A DNA stretch of 64,000 bases from Albidovulum marisflavi (lineage in GTDB: Bacteria > Pseudomonadota > Alphaproteobacteria > Rhodobacterales > Rhodobacteraceae). Below, in pieces: positions 31,063 through 41,095 of this stretch; within the stretch, counting starts at the first letter, position 1; the number at the start of each line of letters is the position of its first letter. The notes under the pieces are model-generated. The model was not told the DNA's origin. It searched no databases and saw only the letters and a program-made list of their open reading frames with translations. The translations under genes were made by a program, and so were the position numbers. The DNA lies in the NCBI RefSeq assembly GCF_025751435.1, contig NZ_JAOWKY010000004.1:186001-250000 (forward strand), in the 5' to 3' direction.

Positions 31063-32595
31063 ATGGATACCACACAGGACCAAGCCACCGAAACGCTGGA
31101 AGTCCGCGAGGGCGTGGACCGGGAGACGGTCGAGACGGTCCAGAACATGGGCGCCTACAAGTACGGCTGGGAAACCGACATCGAAATGGAATTCGCGCCG
31201 ATCGGCGTGAACGAGGATATCGTGCGGCTGATCTCGTCCAAGAACGGTGAACCCGAGTGGATGACCGAATGGCGCCTTGCCGCCTTCCGCCGCTGGAAAG
31301 AGATGGAAGAGCCGCGTTGGGCCATGCTCAACTATCCCGAGATCGACTACCAGTCGCAGTATTACTACGCCAAGCCAAAGAGCATGGCCGAGAAGCCGAA
31401 GTCGCTGGACGATGTCGACCCGAAGCTTCTGGCGACTTACGAAAAGCTTGGCATCCCGCTGAAAGAACAGATGATTCTTGCGGGCGTGGAAGGTGCCGAG
31501 GCTCCTGCCGAGGGTCGCAAGGTCGCCGTGGACGCGGTCTTTGACAGCGTGAGCCTTGGCACGACCTTCAAGGATGAGCTGAAGAAGGCGGGCGTCATCT
31601 TCTGCTCGATCTCCGAAGCGATCCGGGAACATCCGGAACTGGTGCAGAAGTACCTGGGCTCGGTCGTGCCGCAGTCCGACAACTTTTTTGCGACGCTTAA
31701 TTCGGCGGTCTTTTCGGACGGGTCGTTCGTTTACATCCCGCCGAACACGCGCTGCCCGATGGAGCTTTCGACCTATTTCCGCATCAACGCGGAAAATACG
31801 GGGCAATTCGAACGGACGCTGATCATCGCCGACAAGGGCAGCTACGTGAGCTACCTTGAGGGCTGCACCGCGCCCAAGCGCGACACGGCGCAGCTGCACG
31901 CCGCCGTCGTCGAGATCGTGATCCTTGAAGACGCCGAGGTCAAATACTCGACCGTTCAGAACTGGTTCCCGGGCGACGAGGAAGGCAAGGGCGGCATCTA
32001 CAACTTCGTCACCAAACGTGCCGATTGCCGGGGAGACCGCGCGAAGGTCATGTGGACGCAGGTGGAAACCGGATCGGCTATCACCTGGAAGTATCCGTCC
32101 TGCATCCTGCGGGGCGATGACACGTCGGGCGAATTCTACTCGATCGCCATTGCCAACAACATGCAGCAGGCTGACACCGGCACAAAGATGATCCACCTCG
32201 GCAAGAATTCGCGGTCGCGCATCGTGTCGAAAGGGATTTCGGCGGGCAAGGCTCAGAATACCTATCGTGGTCTGGTGTCCATGCACCCCAAGGCCAAGAA
32301 CAGCCGCAACTACACGCAATGCGACAGCCTTCTGATCGGGGACAAGTGCGGGGCGCACACGGTTCCCTATATCGAGGTCAAAAACAACTCCTCCCGCGTG
32401 GAGCATGAGGCGACGACATCGAAGGTGGATGACGACCAGCTCTTCTACTGCCGCTCGCGCGGGATGGACGAGGAAGAGGCTGTGGCGCTGGTGGTGAACG
32501 GCTTCTGCCGCGAGGTGTTGCAGGCGCTGCCCATGGAATTCGCCATGGAGGCGCAAAGCCTTGTGGCGATCTCGCTTGAAGGAAGCGTGGGATGA
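31063..32595 (+). CDS. sufB: Fe-S scaffold subunit SufB
   Basis: A 510-residue SufB. It carries [36 protein letters not shown], the beta-helix core [20 protein letters not shown] and the C-terminal [20 protein letters not shown]. SufB with SufC2 and SufD forms the scaffold on which clusters are built. The start may be ATG 31063 or 31039; ATG 31063 gives a length close to relatives. It is 41 bases after the first desulfurase and overlaps the next small gene by four. Confidence 0.96.
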   Translation: MDTTQDQATETLEVREGVDRETVETVQNMGAYKYGWETDIEMEFAPIGVNEDIVRLISSKNGEPEWMTEWRLAAFRRWKEMEEPRWAMLNYPEIDYQSQYYYAKPKSMAEKPKSLDDVDPKLLATYEKLGIPLKEQMILAGVEGAEAPAEGRKVAVDAVFDSVSLGTTFKDELKKAGVIFCSISEAIREHPELVQKYLGSVVPQSDNFFATLNSAVFSDGSFVYIPPNTRCPMELSTYFRINAENTGQFERTLIIADKGSYVSYLEGCTAPKRDTAQLHAAVVEIVILEDAEVKYSTVQNWFPGDEEGKGGIYNFVTKRADCRGDRAKVMWTQVETGSAITWKYPSCILRGDDTSGEFYSIAIANNMQQADTGTKMIHLGKNSRSRIVSKGISAGKAQNTYRGLVSMHPKAKNSRNYTQCDSLLIGDKCGAHTVPYIEVKNNSSRVEHEATTSKVDDDQLFYCRSRGMDEEEAVALVVNGFCREVLQALPMEFAMEAQSLVAISLEGSVG

Positions 32596-32912
32596 AGCCG
32601 GTCGTCCTTCTGATCGGCAAATTGCCCGGCATCGTCGGTCATCTTGCCGACGAGTTGGAGGATCTGCCAATCCGCTGGCTGGGCGCGCATGACCATGGCG
32701 AGGTCGTGCGCCAGCTTGAGACCGAGCCGGAGATTGCTTGCGTTATCATGGGTGCGGGCCTGCCCGACGACATCCGTGGCGATCTTGTCGGGATCATAGC
32801 CGCGATCCGGCCCGACATTTCGATCCACCTGAAGGACCGCGCCTCTGGCCCGGACGCAATGGCGCCTTTCGTGCGCCGCGTCGTCAGCGGCGTCATCCTG
32901 AACGGAAAATGA
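32592..32912 (+). CDS. Hypothetical protein in the suf operon
   Basis: A 106-residue alpha/beta protein ([20 protein letters not shown], then [20 protein letters not shown] and a final helix) that looks like a small receiver-type fold but has no conserved phospho-acceptor Asp pattern. Its ATG overlaps the sufB stop by four bases, so it is coupled to SufB. I do not recognise a characterised family. Its place between sufB and sufC implies a link to cluster assembly. Confidence 0.75.
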   Translation: MKPVVLLIGKLPGIVGHLADELEDLPIRWLGAHDHGEVVRQLETEPEIACVIMGAGLPDDIRGDLVGIIAAIRPDISIHLKDRASGPDAMAPFVRRVVSGVILNGK

Positions 32913-32922
32913 GGGCGAAGGC

Positions 32923-33237
32923 ATGATCATCACCACAACCCCCTCCGTGGAGGGACGCAAGATCAAGACCTACCACGGCATCGTTACCGGCGAAGCTATT
33001 CTGGGCGCCAACATCTTCCGCGATCTTTTCGCGGCGGTGCGCGATGTGGTCGGCGGGCGCTCGGCCGCGTACGAACAGGAGCTTGGGCGGGCGCGCGAAA
33101 CCGCGCTGCGCGAGATGGAGGAGCGGGCCGAGAACATGGGCGCCAACGCTGTCGTCGGCGTCGATCTGGATTACGAGGTCATCAACAACATGCTGATGGT
33201 TTCGGCCTCCGGCACGGCGGTCGCGCTGGAAGGGTGA
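32923..33237 (+). CDS. YbjQ family protein
   Basis: A 104-residue YbjQ/UPF0145 protein: [40 protein letters not shown], and [20 protein letters not shown]. Relatives form oligomers and were suggested to bind metals, but no activity is proved. Ten bases separate it from the previous gene. Its presence within a suf operon suggests a supporting role in metal or cluster handling. Confidence 0.85.
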   Translation: MIITTTPSVEGRKIKTYHGIVTGEAILGANIFRDLFAAVRDVVGGRSAAYEQELGRARETALREMEERAENMGANAVVGVDLDYEVINNMLMVSASGTAVALEG

Positions 33238-33450
33238 TGCGCATGGGGCGGGTTGAAGCGAAGCGGAAAGATTGCGGGGTGGAATGCCCTGAAGGGAAGC
33301 GCGTGGCAGTGCCTGCGCGTCCGGCTTTGTGGCAATTCCATGGCGTCACTGTCGCGAATTTCGCATCGTTGCGCTCCGATTTCGGCCACGAATCCCGTCT
33401 AGACCCCAAAGCGCATACAGGCGCTTCGCGCGCGCGAGGAGATCTGGACG

Positions 33451-33954
33451 ATGGATCAAAGGGCTGTTTTCACCGAACGTCTGAAGCGGATCGACAAGGG
33501 CAAGCAGATCGAGCCCGAGGACGTGATCGGTCGCAAGTTCCAGAAGAAGTTCGAGCACAAGTATGGCCCGGCCGCCCGTCGCAACCGGGACTCCGCGCGC
33601 AATGGCGTTGTGCTGGTGATCGCGGTCTTTCTGGGGGCGCTGGCGATGCTGGCCGGACGGCTGGGGTATTTTCACCTTTCGCAGTTCGAAGGCCTGCCGG
33701 AAGCGTTCTACGACCTTCAGGGGCGTGGAGTCGCGTTGATCGTCGCGATCCTTCTGGCCTTCTTCATGGCGTTCTTCGGCCTTTACGGAAAGGGCCGGGT
33801 TCCCGCGCTGCTGACGGGCTGCGCGATCATGTACTTCGGCGAGGCGGCCGTGGCCGCCAATGCGACCGAGTTCTGGGCGCTGATGTTTTCGCCGGAATAC
33901 GCGCAAACGATGGCCGCGCAGGGCGCGGACTATGTTCTGACGCCGACCGGCTGA
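33451..33954 (+). CDS. Membrane protein of unknown function in the suf operon
   Basis: A 167-residue protein: a charged cytoplasmic N-terminal 45 residues (QIEPEDVIGRKFQKKFEHKY), then three membrane spans at about 52-72, 91-112 and 117-133. GAGGAG precedes ATG 33451. It lies 213 bases after the YbjQ gene, a gap with no gene. No motif is recognised. It may be conserved in Rhodobacter-type suf operons. Confidence 0.7.
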   Translation: MDQRAVFTERLKRIDKGKQIEPEDVIGRKFQKKFEHKYGPAARRNRDSARNGVVLVIAVFLGALAMLAGRLGYFHLSQFEGLPEAFYDLQGRGVALIVAILLAFFMAFFGLYGKGRVPALLTGCAIMYFGEAAVAANATEFWALMFSPEYAQTMAAQGADYVLTPTG

Positions 33955-34031
33955 CACCACCGAAAATCGAAATCCTGGCGGCCCGGGCGTGTTGCCCGCT
34001 GGCCGCCCTTGCCATTTGAGACGAGGAAAAC

Positions 34032-34787
34032 ATGCTAGAGATCAAGAACCTGCACGTCGAGCTTGAAGAAGAGGGCAAACCCATTCTCAAGGGGGTGAAC
34101 CTGACGGTCGAGGCCGGAAAGGTTCACGCGATCATGGGGCCGAACGGGTCGGGCAAGTCGACCCTGTCCTATGTGCTGTCCGGTCGCGATGGCTATGCCG
34201 TGACAGAGGGCGGAGCCACGCTTGACGGAGAAGAACTGCTTGAAATGGAGCCGGAGGAACGCGCCGCCGCCGGCCTTTTCCTTGCGTTCCAGTACCCGGT
34301 CGAAATCCCGGGCGTCGGCAACATGACGTTTCTGCGCACCGCGGTGAACGCCCAACGCAAGGCACGCGGCGAAGAGGAGCTTTCGGCCGGCGAATTCCTC
34401 AAGGCCGTACGCGAGAAGGCCAAGACGCTGAAGATCGATGCCGAGATGCTCAAGCGTCCCGTCAACGTGGGCTTTTCGGGCGGCGAAAAGAAGCGCAACG
34501 AAATCCTGCAGATGGCGATGTTGGAGCCGCGCATGTGCATCCTGGACGAAACCGACTCCGGCCTTGACGTCGATGCGATGAAGCTGGTGGCCGAGGGCGT
34601 AAACGCACTGCGCGACCCAAGCCGCGCCTTCCTTGTCATCACGCACTACCAGCGCTTGCTTGATCACATCAAACCCGACGTCGTGCACATCATGGCGGAC
34701 GGCCGGATCGTGAAGACAGGCGGACCGGAGCTTGCGCTTGAGGTCGAGAAGAACGGCTATGCAGACATCGTGGCGGAGCTTGCCTGA
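34032..34787 (+). CDS. sufC: Fe-S assembly ATPase SufC
   Basis: A 251-residue ABC ATPase. Walker A is GPNGSGKST (36-44), the signature is FSGGEKKRNEILQM, Walker B is MCILDETDSGLDVDAM with the Suf-specific ETDSGLD, and the switch His is in VITHYQRLLD. SufC powers conformational change of the SufBC2D scaffold in the cytoplasm. The stop and sufD start overlap by one base (TGATG). GAGGAAA precedes ATG 34032. Confidence 0.97.
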   Translation: MLEIKNLHVELEEEGKPILKGVNLTVEAGKVHAIMGPNGSGKSTLSYVLSGRDGYAVTEGGATLDGEELLEMEPEERAAAGLFLAFQYPVEIPGVGNMTFLRTAVNAQRKARGEEELSAGEFLKAVREKAKTLKIDAEMLKRPVNVGFSGGEKKRNEILQMAMLEPRMCILDETDSGLDVDAMKLVAEGVNALRDPSRAFLVITHYQRLLDHIKPDVVHIMADGRIVKTGGPELALEVEKNGYADIVAELA

Positions 34788-36091
34788 TGACTGCGCTGTT
34801 GACAAAGGACGCCCGCAGGGTGGACGCGACCGACGCGCGCATTGCCGCGCTTGAACTTCCCAAGGGTGGCTTCACCGGACCTGCCCGGGCGGATGCCCTC
34901 AAGCGGTTGCGGGCGATGGGATTGCCCGTGCGCCGCGACGAATACTGGAAGTTCACCGACCCGACCGCCCTGAATGCGCATGAGCCGACTGCGGCGCCGG
35001 CGCTGCCGCTGATCGAACCGCTTCTGTTCGCCAATCGGGATCGCGTCAGCCTGGTTTTCACCGACGGCGTTTTCGATTCGGAAGCATCCGACGATCTGGC
35101 GCTGGCTGGGGTCGAGATCCATCGTCTGGCCGAGGCCGACCGGGCCGACATTCACTGGGCACGGGATCTTTATGGCGTTCTGGAAGCGCGCGGCCAGATG
35201 CCGGTCGCCCGACCCTTCGCGGCGCTGAACACCGCGGCCGCGACCGATGGCGTGCTGATCCGCGTGACCGGCAAGGCCGAGAAGCCACTGCACATCTATT
35301 ACAACCACAGCGGTGATTTTTCGGACGCGATCGTGCACCACTGCATCCGGGTCGAGCCCGGCGCGGAACTGACGCTTCTGGAAACCGGCCCGGCGGCCGC
35401 GCGTTTCAACAAGGTGCTTGAGGTGGACGTGGCCGAAGGTGGCCGCTTCCACCATGTCCGCGCGCAGGGCAGGGACCACGCCCGCCGCGCCGTGACCCAC
35501 GTCTTCGCGCGTGTCGGGCGCGAGGCCCTGTTCAAGTCCTTCACCCTGACCGTGAACGGTGCCTTGACCCGTAATGAGGCGGTGATCGAAATCGTCGGGG
35601 ACAACGCTGTCGCGCATGTCGCGGGTGCCGCGCTTGGTGACGGCAAGGACGGCAAGTATCACCACGACGACACCGTCTTTGTCACGCATGACGCTGTCGC
35701 CTGCGAAAGCCGGCAGGTCTTCAAGAAGGTACTGAAGAACGGCGCGACGGGCGTGTTCCAGGGCAAGATCCTTGTCAAGCCGGCCGCGCAGAAGACCGAT
35801 GGCTATCAGATCAGCCAGTCGCTTCTGCTGGACGACGACAGCCAGTTCCTGGCCAAGCCGGAGCTGGAAATCTATGCCGACGACGTGAAGTGTTCTCACG
35901 GCTCGACGACCGGCGCGATCGACGAAACGGCGCTGTTCTATCTGCGGTCGCGCGGGATTCCCATTGAGGATGCCAAGACGCTTCTGATCCTGTCCTTCCT
36001 TGCGGACGCGATCGCCGAGATCGACGATGCCGACATCGCTGCCGACATCGTCGCCCGGCTTGAAGGCTGGCTGGCGCGCAGGCGTGGATGA
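34787..36091 (+). CDS. sufD: Fe-S scaffold subunit SufD
   Basis: A 434-residue SufD: an N-terminal helical part with RRDEYWKFTDPTALNAHEPT, the beta-helix core, and the C-terminal IYADDVKCSHGSTTGAIDET and YLRSRGIPIEDAKTLLILSF, where the conserved His and Cys sit. It completes the scaffold with SufB and SufC. One base overlaps sufC; its stop overlaps the first Yip1 gene by four bases. Confidence 0.95.
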   Translation: MTALLTKDARRVDATDARIAALELPKGGFTGPARADALKRLRAMGLPVRRDEYWKFTDPTALNAHEPTAAPALPLIEPLLFANRDRVSLVFTDGVFDSEASDDLALAGVEIHRLAEADRADIHWARDLYGVLEARGQMPVARPFAALNTAAATDGVLIRVTGKAEKPLHIYYNHSGDFSDAIVHHCIRVEPGAELTLLETGPAAARFNKVLEVDVAEGGRFHHVRAQGRDHARRAVTHVFARVGREALFKSFTLTVNGALTRNEAVIEIVGDNAVAHVAGAALGDGKDGKYHHDDTVFVTHDAVACESRQVFKKVLKNGATGVFQGKILVKPAAQKTDGYQISQSLLLDDDSQFLAKPELEIYADDVKCSHGSTTGAIDETALFYLRSRGIPIEDAKTLLILSFLADAIAEIDDADIAADIVARLEGWLARRRG

Positions 36092-36579
36092 TGGCTGTCA
36101 CGGACGATATCGTCGCGACCTATCGCGGCCCGCGGCGTGTCGTCGCGCGGCTTCTGGCGGGCGAACGGCATGAGGCAAGACCGCTGGCCTATCTTCTGGC
36201 GGCGCTAGTGCTTTTCCTGGTGGCGCGAGCCCCGGCGATGAGCCGGGACGCCTTCGTCGATCCGGCCTCGCCGCTCAGTCAGCGGGTCATGGCGATGGCA
36301 CTGGCGCTTGGCGCGTTGCTTCCCGTCTTCTACGGCCTGGCCGCGCTTGGCGGGCTGGCCGCAAGAGCGGCAGGTGGGCGCGGCGACTGGTTCGGGGCGC
36401 GCATTGCGCTGTTCTGGGCGCTGCTGGCAATCGCACCTCTTGTCCTTCTCCAGGGGCTGGTCGATGCCTTTGTCGGCCCCGGCCCGGCACTGACTGCCAC
36501 TGGGATCGTCGTGTTTGTCTTGTTCATGTGGTTCTGGATCGCAGGTCTGGCCCAGTCGGAGTTCGGAGAGCGCGCATGA
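36088..36579 (+). CDS. Yip1-family membrane protein, first copy
   Basis: A 163-residue protein with four membrane spans (about 32-48, 66-92, 102-122 and 131-152) and the short cytoplasmic N-terminus VARLLAGERHEARPLAYLLA of Yip1-like proteins. Its ATG overlaps the sufD stop and its stop overlaps the second copy's ATG, so translation is coupled. The function in bacteria is unknown; in this operon it may link Suf to the membrane. Confidence 0.75.
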   Translation: MMAVTDDIVATYRGPRRVVARLLAGERHEARPLAYLLAALVLFLVARAPAMSRDAFVDPASPLSQRVMAMALALGALLPVFYGLAALGGLAARAAGGRGDWFGARIALFWALLAIAPLVLLQGLVDAFVGPGPALTATGIVVFVLFMWFWIAGLAQSEFGERA

Positions 36580-37169
36580 CGCAGGCCGGTAATCTTGCCG
36601 ATCTTTTTTGGGCGACCTTCCGGGAACCGCGCCGCGCGGCGGAACGTCTGCTTGCGCTTGACCTGCCGATGGAGGCGCGGTGGCTTGGGCTGTTCCTTGT
36701 CTCGGTGCTGACGATCCTGTTCACCAACCTGATGTTGGCGACAGTTCCCGTTGACGAGGTCCAACCGTGGGAGCGGGTCTGGAGCGACGTCTGGCTTGGC
36801 TTGCCGATCCAGGCGCTGAGCATGTCCATCCTCGCGCTTGCCGTGACCTGGATCGGCACGCTTTTCGGCGGCAAGGGCGTGTTCGAGGACGCTCTTGTGA
36901 TGGTTGTCTGGATTCAGGGTGTCCTCTTGGCGCCGCAGGTGGTTCAGATCATCCTGTTTCCCGTGGCTCCGGTCCTGTCCGGTCTTATCGCGATCGGATC
37001 GGTCGGCCTGTTTTTCTGGATGCTGTCGCACTTCATCTGTGTTCTGCATGGGTTCAAGAGCGCGCTTGCAGCCTTCTTCGGTGTCATCGGAAGCCTTGTC
37101 TTCCTTGCCATCGTCTTCGCCCTGCTGTTTTCGATGCTTGGCATATTCCCACCCGGTATGGGGAGCTAG
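36576..37169 (+). CDS. Yip1-family membrane protein, second copy
   Basis: A 197-residue Yip1-type protein: N-terminal FWATFREPRRAAERLLALDL, then about five spans including LGLFLVSVLTILFTNLML and APVLSGLIAIGSVGLFFWML. It overlaps the first copy by four bases and ends three bases before sufS. Two successive Yip1 genes suggest a hetero-oligomer. Nothing shows a catalytic site. Confidence 0.78.
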   Translation: MTQAGNLADLFWATFREPRRAAERLLALDLPMEARWLGLFLVSVLTILFTNLMLATVPVDEVQPWERVWSDVWLGLPIQALSMSILALAVTWIGTLFGGKGVFEDALVMVVWIQGVLLAPQVVQIILFPVAPVLSGLIAIGSVGLFFWMLSHFICVLHGFKSALAAFFGVIGSLVFLAIVFALLFSMLGIFPPGMGS

Positions 37170-37172
37170 ACA

Positions 37173-38393
37173 ATGTATGATGTAGCGCGCGTTCGCGCGG
37201 ATTTTCCGATCCTTTCTCGGGAAGTGAACGGCAAGCCGCTGGTTTACCTCGACAATGGCGCCTCGGCACAAAAGCCGAAGGTTGTCATCGACGCGATGAC
37301 TCGTGCCTACGAACTTGAATACGCAAACGTCCACCGGGGGCTTCACTACCTGTCGAACCTTGCAACTGACAAGTACGAGGCCGTGCGCGGCATCGTCGCG
37401 CGGTTCCTGGGCGCGCCCGACCCGGAAGAGATCGTCTTTACCAGCGGCACGACCGAGGGCATCAACCTGGTCTCTTACGGCTGGGCGGCCCCGCGGCTGC
37501 AGGCGGGCGACGAGATTGTGCTGAGCGTTCTTGAGCATCACGCCAACATCGTCCCGTGGCATTTCCTGCGCGAGCGGCAGGGGGTGGTGCTGAAGTGGGT
37601 CGAACCTGAACCCGACATGTCGCTGGACCCGGAAAAGGTGATCGCTGCGATTGGTCCCCGGACCAGGCTAGTTGCGGTTACGCAGATGTCTAACGTGACG
37701 GGAACCCTGGTCGACGTGGCCGCGATCTGCCGCGGCGCCAAGGCCAAGGGCGTTCCCGTGCTGGTCGACGGCAGCCAGGGCGCGGTGCACCGGCCGGTCT
37801 CGATCCCGGATATCGGCTGCGACTTCTATGCGATCACGGGACACAAGCTTTACGGACCGTCCGGTTCCGGCGCGATCTGGATTTCGAAGGAGCGCATGGC
37901 CGAGATGCGCCCCTTCCTTGGTGGCGGCGACATGATACGCGAGGTGTCGCGCGACGCGGTATCCTACAACGCGCCGCCGATGAAGTTCGAAGCTGGAACA
38001 CCCGGCATCGTCCAGCAGATCGGCATGGGCGTGGCCCTTGAATACCTGATGGATCTTGGCATGGAAAATGTCGCCGCGCACGAAACCACGCTGCGGGACT
38101 ACGCGGTGGCAAGGTTCAAGGGTCTGAATTGGCTGAACATTCAGGGGCACGCGCCGGGCAGGGGGGCGATCTTTTCCTTCACGTTAGAGGGGGCCGCCCA
38201 CGCGCATGACATTTCGACCGTGCTCGACAAGAAGGGCATCGCGGTCCGTGCGGGAACCCACTGCGCGATGCCGCTGCTGGAACATCTGGGCGTGGGCGCG
38301 ACCTGCCGCGCCTCATTCGGACTTTACAACACGACCGAGGAAGTGGATCGGCTGGTCGACGCGCTTGAGTTCTGCCACGAGTTGTTCGCCTGA
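37173..38393 (+). CDS. sufS: Cysteine desulfurase SufS
   Basis: A 406-residue group II desulfurase. K225 in YAITGHKLYGPSGSGAIW binds pyridoxal phosphate and the catalytic C364 is in VRAGTHCAMPLLEHLG. It starts MYDVARVRADFPILSREVNG. SufS passes persulfide to SufE/SufU and then SufB; neither partner is encoded here. It is the last gene of the operon, with no sufA or sufT following before the convergent protease. Confidence 0.96.
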   Translation: MYDVARVRADFPILSREVNGKPLVYLDNGASAQKPKVVIDAMTRAYELEYANVHRGLHYLSNLATDKYEAVRGIVARFLGAPDPEEIVFTSGTTEGINLVSYGWAAPRLQAGDEIVLSVLEHHANIVPWHFLRERQGVVLKWVEPEPDMSLDPEKVIAAIGPRTRLVAVTQMSNVTGTLVDVAAICRGAKAKGVPVLVDGSQGAVHRPVSIPDIGCDFYAITGHKLYGPSGSGAIWISKERMAEMRPFLGGGDMIREVSRDAVSYNAPPMKFEAGTPGIVQQIGMGVALEYLMDLGMENVAAHETTLRDYAVARFKGLNWLNIQGHAPGRGAIFSFTLEGAAHAHDISTVLDKKGIAVRAGTHCAMPLLEHLGVGATCRASFGLYNTTEEVDRLVDALEFCHELFA

Positions 38394-38425
38394 GCCGTTG
38401 CGGGATTTGTCCGAAGCGGCTGTCT

Positions 38426-40615
38426 TCAGAACGCCCAGGTCAGAGCGACGATCGCCGCGGAGTCCTGCGCGTTCGCGCGGTTCCCCTGGTTCTGCGAGTG
38501 CACGAACTCAAGCATGAGTTCCAGATTGTCACCAAAGGGCCGCTGGTAGCTGACAGCGAAGTCCATCTGCCGCGCCTCGGGCGCCAGGTCGATGGCGATC
38601 GCTTCGTGGCTGGTCGAACCCGCGGCGCGGGTTACGGGCAGGACGGCTACCGCGCGGCCCGAGGTCACCGCCATCGGCAGTTTCGCACCGAAGGCCAGGC
38701 GGTCGCCGTTGGCCGCGACATTGCGTGTGCCGACCTCTACACCAAGGCTGTTGAAGCTTGCCGTCGACACGCCCGAGAAGATGTCAGCCCCCTGAAGATC
38801 AGCCAACCCGACCTCTCCGGTCAGCGACAGGAAGCCGTCGCCCGCCAGATCTTGGGACAGAGCAAGCTGGACCGCGAAAAGGTCGCTTCCCGCGCTGTCG
38901 TCGCCAAGTCCCAGAACAGTGCCCTGATCGCGCGCGACCTTCAGGCCCAGGTCCAGCCGCGAGGAGCCGCTGGAGAGAGCGGTCGACACGCTGAGCCCAT
39001 AGTCGCCCGCGCCCCCCTCGGGCACGAGAACCGAGGTCGAAAGGCCATCGCCCGGCAGGCTTGCAGCCAGCGTGCGGCCCGGCAGCGCTTCGAACGGCTC
39101 GGAAATGCCGCCTGTCCTTGCAACGCGCCGCGTTTCAAGCCCGGTGGAAAAGGCCCGGGCCAGTCGTGTGGTGCCCAGTTCGGGCAGCCCCGCAGTTGCG
39201 GCCAGCGTGGCGCCAGAGGTGCGGAACTCGGCGCTCAGACTGTCGGTTGCCGAGATGTCGACGGCCGCAAGGCCGCGTGTCACCGCATCGCCGAAAGCCG
39301 AACCCGAGACGACCGCGGGCTGATCGAGCATCACCACATCCCCGTTGGACAGCGTGACGCGGGGCGTGCCGATTGGCAGCAGCGCGGCGCGGATGTCCAG
39401 AAAGCCGTGGCCGTAGGTTTCGTCATATCCGTGCTTCAGGCCGCTCTCGATTTCCAGCCAATCGGTCGGCGAGAAGAAGCTGTTGTCTGCCGAGGCCAAC
39501 AGCCTGAGCCGCAGGTCATGCGGGGTCAGCGTCGGAAACGCTTCGGCCAGAAGCGCCAGTGCGCCCGACACCTGCGGCGCGGCAAAGGAGGATCCGGTCG
39601 CGAACCTGTAGGCGTCATCCGCCGTGCCTGAGGCCGACATCCAGCTTCCATCGGCCAGCAGGCACCAAGCCGCGGCTTCGTGACAGGCCGATGAGATGAG
39701 CTGAACCGAATTGATGCCGGACGCATCGAAGTCGGGAACCGCGTTGCCGACAGCAAGCCACCCCGATTCCAGTTGTGGCATCAGAAGCGGAAGCGCCTCC
39801 ATCAGCCCCGAATTCGTGTCCGAGGTGTCATTCGAGACGGCGAAAACCACGACGCCATCGGCCGCATAGCTTTCCAGCGCGGCGGAATAGGTATTCCCGG
39901 TCCCAAAGACGGTCTGAAAGCTGTCGGCGCTGACATAAAGCGTCCCGCCATTGACCGGATCGACGAAGCCCCAGGAGTTGTTCTGGACGACGGCGCCAAG
40001 GTTGCGCGCGGCGTTGGTGGCGTTGGTAAGCGAACTGGTCGTGCCGTAGGCGCCCAGGGCAAGAGACGCGTTGGGCGCAACACCGACCATTGTGTCCGAG
40101 TACCCCGCCGCGACCGATGCGACCCCGGTCCCGTGGCTGTGCACCGGCAGGTTGCCCTGCGTGTTGACGATGCTGTCGGCGATGGTTTCGTGGGTCGTCA
40201 GGAATCCCGCGTCGACGATCGAGATCACCTGTCCCTTTCCGGTCAGACCCGCGGCGTGCGCGTATTCGACCCTTGCCGAGGCCGGAGCAAAACTGTCGAA
40301 GCTGGTTCCCGCGCCGCTGAAGCTCCATCTTACCTGCTGGACCGCATAAAGCGCGGAACTGCGAAGCTGCGCCGCCAGCGCCTCGTATGGGGCGAAGGTA
40401 GATACGTAGTAGGACCCAAGGATTCCGCTGCCCCCGGAATCCGCTCCAACGGGGGTGTCGACGGAATAGTCGGTCGTTCCGCCATCCTCACCGCTACCGC
40501 CGCAGGAAGCCAGCACGAGCAAGGCGCAACCGCCAAGCAAGGCCCGTTGCAGATTGCCCCTGCAACGCGCGGCGCTGACGGACTTTGCCGTGCGGTCATG
40601 AGAAAGGCGGGGCAT
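38426..40615 (-). CDS. S8 (subtilisin-like) serine protease lipoprotein autotransporter
   Basis: A 729-residue surface protease. A lipobox LASC places lipidated C38 after a signal peptide. The subtilisin triad is D135 (ISIVDAGF), H161 (VHSHGTGVASVAAG) and S343 (GSSFAAPQVSGALALL), with oxyanion N213 (QNNSWG). The last 280 residues are strand-rich and end ALTWAF, the terminal aromatic of outer-membrane beta-barrels, so it is an autotransporter passenger plus barrel. The combination with a lipobox resembles SphB1/NalP-type proteases. It is convergent with sufS. Confidence 0.87.
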   Translation of the reverse strand: MPRLSHDRTAKSVSAARCRGNLQRALLGGCALLVLASCGGSGEDGGTTDYSVDTPVGADSGGSGILGSYYVSTFAPYEALAAQLRSSALYAVQQVRWSFSGAGTSFDSFAPASARVEYAHAAGLTGKGQVISIVDAGFLTTHETIADSIVNTQGNLPVHSHGTGVASVAAGYSDTMVGVAPNASLALGAYGTTSSLTNATNAARNLGAVVQNNSWGFVDPVNGGTLYVSADSFQTVFGTGNTYSAALESYAADGVVVFAVSNDTSDTNSGLMEALPLLMPQLESGWLAVGNAVPDFDASGINSVQLISSACHEAAAWCLLADGSWMSASGTADDAYRFATGSSFAAPQVSGALALLAEAFPTLTPHDLRLRLLASADNSFFSPTDWLEIESGLKHGYDETYGHGFLDIRAALLPIGTPRVTLSNGDVVMLDQPAVVSGSAFGDAVTRGLAAVDISATDSLSAEFRTSGATLAATAGLPELGTTRLARAFSTGLETRRVARTGGISEPFEALPGRTLAASLPGDGLSTSVLVPEGGAGDYGLSVSTALSSGSSRLDLGLKVARDQGTVLGLGDDSAGSDLFAVQLALSQDLAGDGFLSLTGEVGLADLQGADIFSGVSTASFNSLGVEVGTRNVAANGDRLAFGAKLPMAVTSGRAVAVLPVTRAAGSTSHEAIAIDLAPEARQMDFAVSYQRPFGDNLELMLEFVHSQNQGNRANAQDSAAIVALTWAF

Positions 40616-40838
40616 GATAGCTATTGCGGGCATCTTCGGAATCATTGTTTTGGGCCAGAACTCATTCGAAGCCAATTGCGGCATTTTTCTGTCAGCAGAG
40701 CAATCGGCACTGTGACTGTGTCGCGCTGCCAATACCAGTTAATGCGCCTTTTCGAATGACGGCCGCAGAAAAAGAATGCAGCTGTTGCGCTGCGCCGTTG
40801 AAACTGTCCAATTGCCCGGCTATAGACCTGCTACCAGC

Positions 40839-40915
40839 GCACCCGTAGCTCAGCTGGATAGAGTGCTGCCCTCCGAAGGCAGAGGTCACAGGTTCGAATC
40901 CTGTCGGGTGCGCCA
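40839..40915 (+). tRNA. tRNA-Arg(CCG)
   Basis: A 77-base tRNA with acceptor GCACCCG/CGGGTGC, discriminator G and encoded CCA. D-arm AGCTCAGCTGGATAGAG and T-loop GGTTCGAATCC are canonical; the anticodon loop CTCCGAA reads CCG (codon CGG). It is a single gene with no neighbour tRNA. Confidence 0.96.
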
Positions 40916-41046
40916 TTTCCTTGACAAAGACTGTGCTCAATACCGTGGCGTTGACGGACGTTAACGCTGCGTGATGGCATCCTGCGTGATCACGTGGTCA
41001 GGCGCCGACAATCTGCGGACGTCTGCTTGACGCGTGCCTGAAAATG

Positions 41047-41073
41047 AAAACCGCCCCTTGCGGGGCGGTTTTT
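41047..41073. terminator. Bidirectional terminator
   Basis: CCGCCCC-TTGC-GGGGCGG (41051-41068) with four A before and five T after, so it works in both directions. It separates the tRNA-Arg unit on the plus strand from the DUF882 gene on the minus strand. Confidence 0.8.
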
Positions 41074-41095
41074 CATGTAACTCCGCTGGCTGGGC

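Noticed and set aside
31000-32670. A 556-codon minus-strand frame opposite sufB
   Set aside because: Shadow of the real sufB gene; no domain and no start signal.
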